From NCBI GenBank assembly GCA_963841445.1, contig CAWJCP010000001.1, positions 186,001 through 250,000 of the forward strand: a DNA stretch of 64,000 nt, read 5' to 3'. Below are positions 59,402-64,000 of the stretch, piece after piece. The notes under the pieces were generated by a model. That model did no database searches. It saw nothing but the letters and a program-made list of their open reading frames with translations, and had not been told where the DNA came from. Both the position numbers and the translations under genes were made by a program. The stretch's first letter is position 1, and every line of letters begins with the position of its first letter. The DNA comes from Mayfieldus sp963841445 (GTDB taxonomy: Bacteria; Actinomycetota; Thermoleophilia; Solirubrobacterales; 70-9).

Positions 59402-60154
59402 ATGGACCTGGGACTGAAGGGGCGCACCGCGCTGGTGCTGGGCGGGAGCCGGGGGATCGGGCGCGGCATCGCCTCCTCGCTCGCCCGTGAGGGGGCGCGG
59501 GTGGCGATCGCGAGCCGCACGCCCGAAGCGCTGGTCGAGGCGGCGAACGAGATCGACGGCGAGGTGCAGGTCTTCGGGGCCGAAACCGGCAATCTCGAGC
59601 ATCTTGGCGGGCTCCCGGCAGAGGTCGAGGGAAAGCTCGGGGCGGTCGAGATCCTGGTCACGAACACCGGCGGCCCGCCACCCGGGACGGCGCTTGAGAA
59701 CGAGCTCGAGGAGTGGCAGGCCGCCTACACGTCGCTGGTGCTGGCGCCGCGGGTGCTGATCGAGGCGGTGGTGCCGGGGATGAAGAAGCACAAGTGGGGC
59801 CGGATCGTCAACGTCGGCTCCAGCTCGACCCTGCAGCCGATCCCCGAGCTCAACCTCTCCAACGCCCACCGCGCCGCCGCGGTCGCCTTTTTCAAGACCC
59901 TCGCCGCGGAGCTTGCCCCGGACGGAATCACCGTCAACACCGTCGCGACCGGGATGTTCGCGACCGAGCGCCTCGCCGACGAGGACGGCTCGCTGGACGC
60001 GGCGCGCCGGGTCGCCGGCCAGAGCGTCCCCGCCCGGCGGCTCGGCAAGCCGGAGGAGTACGGCGACCTGGTCGCCTTCCTCTGCTCGCAGCGGGCCGCC
60101 TATCTGACCGGCACAGTGATCCCTCTCGACGGCGGGATGGTGCGTTCGCTCTAG
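59402..60154 (+). CDS. SDR-family oxidoreductase, active site atypical
   Basis: 250 residues. The cofactor motif is ALVLGGSRGIGRGIASSLAR and the NAG-like motif is LVTNTGGPPPGTAL. At the expected YxxxK position the sequence is SSSTLQPIPELNLSNAHRAA, without the Tyr. This variant is seen in a subgroup of FabG-like SDRs of unknown substrate. The end (TGTVIPLDGGMVRSL) is normal. It may bind NAD(P) and act through another residue, or be non-catalytic. It converges on lgt with a 4-base overlap. Confidence 0.85.
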   Translation: MDLGLKGRTALVLGGSRGIGRGIASSLAREGARVAIASRTPEALVEAANEIDGEVQVFGAETGNLEHLGGLPAEVEGKLGAVEILVTNTGGPPPGTALENELEEWQAAYTSLVLAPRVLIEAVVPGMKKHKWGRIVNVGSSSTLQPIPELNLSNAHRAAAVAFFKTLAAELAPDGITVNTVATGMFATERLADEDGSLDAARRVAGQSVPARRLGKPEEYGDLVAFLCSQRAAYLTGTVIPLDGGMVRSL

Positions 60155-60903
60155 GCGGCCGCGGGCGCGGCGCGCAGGCTGCCGCGGCGCGAAGCGATCG
60201 CGATCCAGGCGATCCCCGCCACAACCATCCCGAAGCTCTCCAGCTGGGCCGCGGTGAGCCCGGCGAAGACGTGATCGTTGCGGCGGATGAACTCGACCAG
60301 GAAACGCTCCGCGCCGGCGTAGACGAGGTAGATCGCGAAGAGGATGCCGGGACGGAAGCGGTCGCGCAGGTGCCAGAGCAGCAGCGCGCCGAGCCCCATC
60401 GCCAGGGTCTCGTAGACCGGGGTCGGGTGGACCTCCTGGCGGGTGGGAAGCGTGCCGTCCGGGTAGGCCATCGCCCAGGGACCGTTCCAGGCCTTTCCGT
60501 AGTCGCCGTCGCCGGAGAGCTGGCAGCCGATCCGCCCGATCGCGTAGCCGAGCGCCAGCGCCGGCGCGCAGACGTCGAGCAGGGTGAGGCCGAGGAAGCC
60601 GCGGTACCAGGCCCAGGCGCAGACGGCGAGCGTCCCGCCGATCGCACCCCCGTACCAGACCAGCCCCGAGCCGGAGAGGATCTCGCCCGAGTCGTAGGCG
60701 TTGTTCTGGACGATGTAGTAGAGGCGCGCACCGATGACGCCGCCGGCGAGAGCGGCGAAGATCAGCTCGTAGGCCCAGTCGACGGGCCGTCCAAGCTCTC
60801 CCAGGCGCCGGCCGACTACGGCGCCCGCCGCCAGGAAGGCAAGCGCGAACATGAGCCCGAAGGTGTGCAGGGTGACCGGGCCGATGTCGAGGTCGGGATA
60901 CAC
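60151..60903 (-). CDS. lgt: Prolipoprotein diacylglyceryl transferase
   Basis: 250 residues with seven hydrophobic segments. DIGPVTLHTFGLMFALAFLA opens the protein; the conserved block is LALGYAIGRIGCQLSGDGDY (equivalent to the GRIxNFxNGE motif region), followed by HPTPVYETLAMGLGALLLWH and ERFLVEFIRRNDHVF. Lgt moves diacylglycerol from phosphatidylglycerol to the lipobox cysteine, the first step of lipoprotein maturation at the membrane. tRNA-Glu lies seven bases upstream of its ATG, on the same strand. Confidence 0.92.
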   Translation of the reverse strand: MYPDLDIGPVTLHTFGLMFALAFLAAGAVVGRRLGELGRPVDWAYELIFAALAGGVIGARLYYIVQNNAYDSGEILSGSGLVWYGGAIGGTLAVCAWAWYRGFLGLTLLDVCAPALALGYAIGRIGCQLSGDGDYGKAWNGPWAMAYPDGTLPTRQEVHPTPVYETLAMGLGALLLWHLRDRFRPGILFAIYLVYAGAERFLVEFIRRNDHVFAGLTAAQLESFGMVVAGIAWIAIASRRGSLRAAPAAA

Positions 60904-60909
60904 GGTGGA

Positions 60910-60982
60910 TAGCCCCGGCGAGAATCGAACTCGCGTCTGCGCCGTGAAAGGGCGCTGTCCTCGACCACTAGACGACGGGGCC
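60910..60982 (-). tRNA. tRNA-Glu (anticodon TTC)
   Basis: 73 bases. Acceptor GGCCCCG / CGGGGCT (G-U at the first pair), discriminator A, anticodon loop CTTTCAC with TTC, and T-loop TTCGATT. It is upstream of lgt on the same strand. No duplicate half is seen in the window. Confidence 0.93.
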
Positions 60983-61082
60983 GTGGTGCCCGAGTCTAGG
61001 GGGGCCGCAGCCCGGAGGTCGGGGCAGGGCGCCGTCCGCTTCCGTGCCTACGATACGAACATGTGTTCGTATCCCGCTCTCG

Positions 61083-61805
61083 GTGCTCGTGGTTCCTAAG
61101 CCTGCTGAGAAGAAAGAGGCACGACGGCTGCGCCGGGCTCTCGGGATGCCGATGAGGGAGATCGCCGGCCGGCTCGGTGTGTCTCTCGCCAGCGTGCACC
61201 TTTGGACATCTGACATACCCGTCGCGCCCGAGCACTCTGCTCGCAATTTGCGTGTCGCCGCGGAGTTGCGAGGCCAGAGCTGGAGAGAGCTGGCCCGTCG
61301 GCGACGACTCGCGTATCAACACGAGGGCCGGTCAAGGGCTCGCCAGGCCGATGCTCTGCACGAAGCGGGGTGCATGTTGTATTGGGCCGAAGGAAGCAAG
61401 GAGCGGAATTCGGTGGTGTTCTCGAATTCCGATCTGTGCATGGTTCGATTCTTCAAGCACTTTTTGACGAGTTGCTTCGACTTTGATCCTCTCCGTCTGA
61501 GTCTCCGCCTGAACGTCTACACCGGCAACGGAGTCTCGCTTCGCGAAATCGAAAACGAATGGCTGCGATCCCTCGAGCTCCCTCGGACCTCCCTGCGCCG
61601 CCATACCGTTAACCACATGCCAACGTCCAGTAGCGGCCTCAAAAAGGACCGGCTCCCCTATGGCGTGTGCACCCTGCGACTGAATGACACCGGGATCGTT
61701 CAGCACATCTTTGGCGCGATTCAAGAGTACGCAGGCTTTCAGCAAAGTCGCTGGCTAGACGGGCCGCCCCGCAAACCTCGCAAACCGCAGTTAGCCGCTA
61801 GGTGA
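61083..61805 (+). CDS. HTH protein with homing-endonuclease-like C-terminal domain
   Basis: About 240 residues from GTG 61,083 or 61,089. The N-terminus holds a helix-turn-helix: KKEARRLRRALGMPMREIAG, RLGVSLASVHLWTSDIPVAP. The rest is GCMLYWAEGSKERNSVVFSN, SDLCMVRFFKHFLTSCFDFD and LNVYTGNGVSLREIENEWLR. The YWAEGSK...SNSD...FFKxFL blocks recall LAGLIDADG-like proteins in archaea and bacteria, but the LAGLIDADG motif itself is not clear. It may be a stand-alone nuclease or a DNA-binding regulator. It converges on argF with an 8-base overlap. Confidence 0.55.
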   Translation: MLVVPKPAEKKEARRLRRALGMPMREIAGRLGVSLASVHLWTSDIPVAPEHSARNLRVAAELRGQSWRELARRRRLAYQHEGRSRARQADALHEAGCMLYWAEGSKERNSVVFSNSDLCMVRFFKHFLTSCFDFDPLRLSLRLNVYTGNGVSLREIENEWLRSLELPRTSLRRHTVNHMPTSSSGLKKDRLPYGVCTLRLNDTGIVQHIFGAIQEYAGFQQSRWLDGPPRKPRKPQLAAR

Positions 61806-62679
61806 GCAGCGCTTCCAAGAGCGCCTTCTGCGCGTGCAGGCGGTTCTCGGCCTGGTCCCAGACCGCGGAGCGCTCCCCGTAGAGGACCTCCTCGCTGATC
61901 TCCTGCCCCGGGTGCGCGGGCAAGCAGTGCAGGGCGATCGCCCGCTCGGCGGCGCCGGCAAGCAGCTCGGTGTCTACCCGGTAGGGCTCCAGGGCCGCGA
62001 GGCGCTGCTCGGCGTCGTCATCGTCGCCCATGCTCACCCAGACGTCGGTGTAGACGGCGTCGGCTCCCGCGACCGCCACGGCCGGATCGTCGGTCAGGGT
62101 CGCGCCGTGTGAGTCCTCGAGCGCGAAGCCGGGCGGGGAGGCGATCCTCACCTCAACCCCGGCCAGCGCCCCGAGGATCGCCAGCGAGCGGGCGACGTTG
62201 TTGCCGTCGCCCACGTAGGCGAGCACCAGCCCTTCCAGCTCGCCGAAGCGCTGCCGCAGCGTGAGCAGGTCGGCAAGCGCCTGGCAGGGGTGATGCGACG
62301 GGGTGAGCGCGTTGATCACCGGGACCTCGGAGGCCTCGGCGAGCTCGGAGACGATTGTGTGCGACTTCGAGCGGATCGCGATCGCGTCCACGTAGCGTGA
62401 CATCACCCGCGCCGTGTCGGCGATCGATTCCCCGCGGACCAGCTGCATCTCGTCGCCGCGCAAGACCAGCGGGGTGGCACCGAGCTCGGCGACCCCGACT
62501 TCGAGGGAGACCCGGGTGCGGGTCGAGGGCACCTCGAAGACCAGCGCGACGCTGCGCCGGGCAAGCGCATCGGAGCCCTCTCCCTTCTCGCGCCCCTCCC
62601 GCAGCCGCTCGGCCCGGTCGAGGAGCGCGGCCAGATCTCCGCCGCCCAGCTCCTCCCCGGTCAAAAAATGCCCCTTCAA
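61798..62679 (-). CDS. argF: Ornithine carbamoyltransferase
   Basis: 293 residues from TTG 62,679 (MKGHFLTGEELGGGDLAALL); the open frame beyond it is not family-like. Carbamoyl-phosphate loop is FEVPSTRTRVSLEVG, then HHPCQALADLLTLRQRFGEL and the ornithine region ALHCLPAHPGQEISEEVLYG. It makes citrulline from ornithine and carbamoyl phosphate in arginine synthesis. No other arg genes are in the window, so it is isolated or at an operon edge. About 20 bases separate it from the divergent nuclease-fold gene. Confidence 0.93.
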   Translation of the reverse strand: MKGHFLTGEELGGGDLAALLDRAERLREGREKGEGSDALARRSVALVFEVPSTRTRVSLEVGVAELGATPLVLRGDEMQLVRGESIADTARVMSRYVDAIAIRSKSHTIVSELAEASEVPVINALTPSHHPCQALADLLTLRQRFGELEGLVLAYVGDGNNVARSLAILGALAGVEVRIASPPGFALEDSHGATLTDDPAVAVAGADAVYTDVWVSMGDDDDAEQRLAALEPYRVDTELLAGAAERAIALHCLPAHPGQEISEEVLYGERSAVWDQAENRLHAQKALLEALLT

Positions 62680-62697
62680 GACGCGGATACTACCCCG

Positions 62698-63606
62698 GTG
62701 CGAATTCACGCCCTGAGCTGGAATCTCTTCCACGGCCGCGACTTCCCGCCCGACCGCTCGCTGCTCACCTGGCGATCGCGGTTGCTGAAGATCACCGAGC
62801 GCGGCCCCGAGTACGCGCAGGTGAATCGCAACCTGCTGACCGAGTTCACCACTGCGCTCTCCTCCCTGCGCTGGGACGTTGCGCTGCTGCAGGAGGCGCC
62901 GCCGCGCTGGGCCGCGCCGCTCGCGGAGGCGCTCGGCGTCGAGGCGCACCGGGTCTTGACTTCGCGCAACTGGGCGCCGCCGCTACAAGCTGTGCTGGCC
63001 AACTTCAACCCTGACCTGATCGCCTCCAGCGATGGGGGGTCGAACCTGACCCTGGTGCGGGGGGCGCTGCAGCCCCCCGGGACGGACCCGGGAATCGTCG
63101 AGCGCCGCGAGCTCGTCATCCACGAGGGTCGGCCGGAGCGGCGGATGATGGCATTCACCCGCACGGCAGCGGGGCTCTGCGTCGCCAATCTGCACGCGAC
63201 CAACGACCGCCCCGAGCTGGCTGGGCCCGAGGTCCTGCGAGCCGCCGAGGTAGCGGTCGAATGGGCCGGCGAGGGGCCGCTGATCTTCGGCGGCGATCTC
63301 AACCTGCGGCCTGCCCAGAACCCGGAGGTCTTCGACCAGCTTCGCGACCGGCATGGACTTGTGCCTCCCACGGCGCCACACCGAATCGATCACCTGCTCG
63401 CGCGCGCAGTCGAGGTCCTGGAGCCGCCCGCCGACCTGCCCCACCCAGAGGTCGAGCGCCCGCGCGACCTCCGTGGCCCGCTCGGCCTCTGGCGTCGCGA
63501 GGCCGGGCGTCGCATCCGCCTCTCGGACCACGAGCCGGTCGGCGCCGAGTACGAGCTCGACGCCGATCCGGAAGCCGAGAGCGGGACTACTTCTTCTTCA
63601 GCCTGA
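62698..63606 (+). CDS. Endonuclease/exonuclease/phosphatase-family protein
   Basis: 302 residues from GTG 62,698. RIHALSWNLFHGRDFPPDRS (catalytic Asn), WDVALLQEAPPRW (metal Glu), LCVANLHATNDRPELAG (His/Asn), PLIFGGDLNLRP (Asp-x-Asn) and the C-terminal SDHEPVGAEY (catalytic Asp-His) give all the EEP active-site residues in order. The enzyme cleaves phosphodiester or phosphomonoester bonds; the substrate is unknown. It overlaps the convergent basic-tail gene by 20 bases. Confidence 0.85.
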   Translation: MRIHALSWNLFHGRDFPPDRSLLTWRSRLLKITERGPEYAQVNRNLLTEFTTALSSLRWDVALLQEAPPRWAAPLAEALGVEAHRVLTSRNWAPPLQAVLANFNPDLIASSDGGSNLTLVRGALQPPGTDPGIVERRELVIHEGRPERRMMAFTRTAAGLCVANLHATNDRPELAGPEVLRAAEVAVEWAGEGPLIFGGDLNLRPAQNPEVFDQLRDRHGLVPPTAPHRIDHLLARAVEVLEPPADLPHPEVERPRDLRGPLGLWRREAGRRIRLSDHEPVGAEYELDADPEAESGTTSSSA

Positions 63607-64000
63607 TCTTCTTGGAAGCGGAGACGGCATCGCCGCTCGAAGGCTTGAACGTGACCACCGCCTTGACCTTGACCTTGCCGCGTGAGAAGAGCTTGCGCTT
63701 CTTGCGGCCCTTCGCCTTCACCTTGAGCTTGTAGGTGCCGGCCTTCGGGACCTTCTTCGCGAGCGCGCCGAGCGACCGGGCGAGGGTGGAGCGCTTGTGG
63801 ACCACTCCCTTGCCGCCGATCGACAGAGTGCCCGAGCCGGGAACCGTGACCGACAGAAGCGCGGTGCCCTTCTTCTTGTTCTTCTTCACCTTGCCGAGTT
63901 TCAGGCCGCCGTTGTCGCCTCCGGCGCCATATGTGATCGTCAGCGTTGGAGTCCCCGAGCTACCGGCCTTGATTGACTTGTTCGTCGCCGTCGCGGCGAA
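63587..64000 (-). CDS. Secreted basic-tail protein, C-terminal part (runs off the right edge)
   Basis: Minus strand from the window edge: SGTPTLTITYGAGGDNGGLK, LGKVKKNKKKGTALLSVTVP, GSGTLSIGGKGVV, AGTYKLKVKAKGRKKRKLFS, RGKVKVKAVVTFKPSSG and the end SASKKIRLKKK. This is the same C-terminal basic beta-module as at 12,486 and 32,202, with matching block order. The front of the protein is outside the window. Function is unknown. Confidence 0.8.
   Translation of the reverse strand, partial: FAATATNKSIKAGSSGTPTLTITYGAGGDNGGLKLGKVKKNKKKGTALLSVTVPGSGTLSIGGKGVVHKRSTLARSLGALAKKVPKAGTYKLKVKAKGRKKRKLFSRGKVKVKAVVTFKPSSGDAVSASKKIRLKKK

Overview
The window is GC-rich, tightly packed bacterial DNA. Strong Actinomycetota character, many short SnoaL/NTF2-like proteins beginning MSQENVE, and secreted proteins with lysine-rich beta-sandwich tails suggest Thermoleophilia (Solirubrobacterales or a relative). 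This is an inference from protein style; there is no rRNA or other taxonomic marker here.

Left arm (1 to about 16.7 kb): ordinary chromosome. It holds a TetR regulator (cut by the window edge), an R2-like diiron oxidase, a frameshifted YpfJ-type zinc peptidase, an enolase-superfamily enzyme, ferritin, two MFS exporters, tandem DHFR/RibD-like reductases, an MMPL exporter, an SRPBCC protein, an acyl-CoA carboxylase carboxyltransferase, a secreted basic-tail protein, a Vps62-like/membrane fusion and a DUF4239 membrane protein. Two short gene relics (nucleotidyltransferase-like and VOC/PhnB-like) lie between them.

Middle (about 17.1 to 47.8 kb): a composite genomic island. The intact tRNA-Asp (47,729-47,802, minus strand) is the target. 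Exact copies of its 3' half recur at 37,090-37,134 and 17,106-17,145, so two elements of about 10.6 and 20 kb appear to have accreted in tandem. A dispersed repeat of about 150 bp occurs in full or in part eight times, only inside this region. The cargo is dominated by SnoaL/NTF2-like genes in five promoter-headed units. These units share invariant junction sequences and a leaderless-type promoter. Other cargo: an alpha/beta hydrolase, a seven-bladed YVTN-type propeller, an FAD oxidoreductase with an MFS exporter, a triple-GAF histidine kinase with two response regulators, a DNA glycosylase, an uncharacterised overlapping gene pair, a divergent GIY-YIG and PD-(D/E)XK pair, an IS1182-type transposase and a truncated tyrosine recombinase.

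Right arm (47.9 to 64 kb): chromosome again. It has an FAH-family enzyme, a secreted cell-wall cluster (two paralogous HEYGHH peptidases around a peptidoglycan-binding glycosidase-like protein), a short FtsH-type protease, a large MMPL protein, tRNA-Val, GNAT and SDR enzymes, lgt, tRNA-Glu, an HTH protein, argF, an endonuclease/exonuclease/phosphatase protein, and the C-terminus of a further basic-tail protein.

Several otherwise well-conserved genes carry single frameshifts (YpfJ, propeller, FAD oxidase, cupin). Some are at homopolymers, so sequence error is a live alternative to decay.
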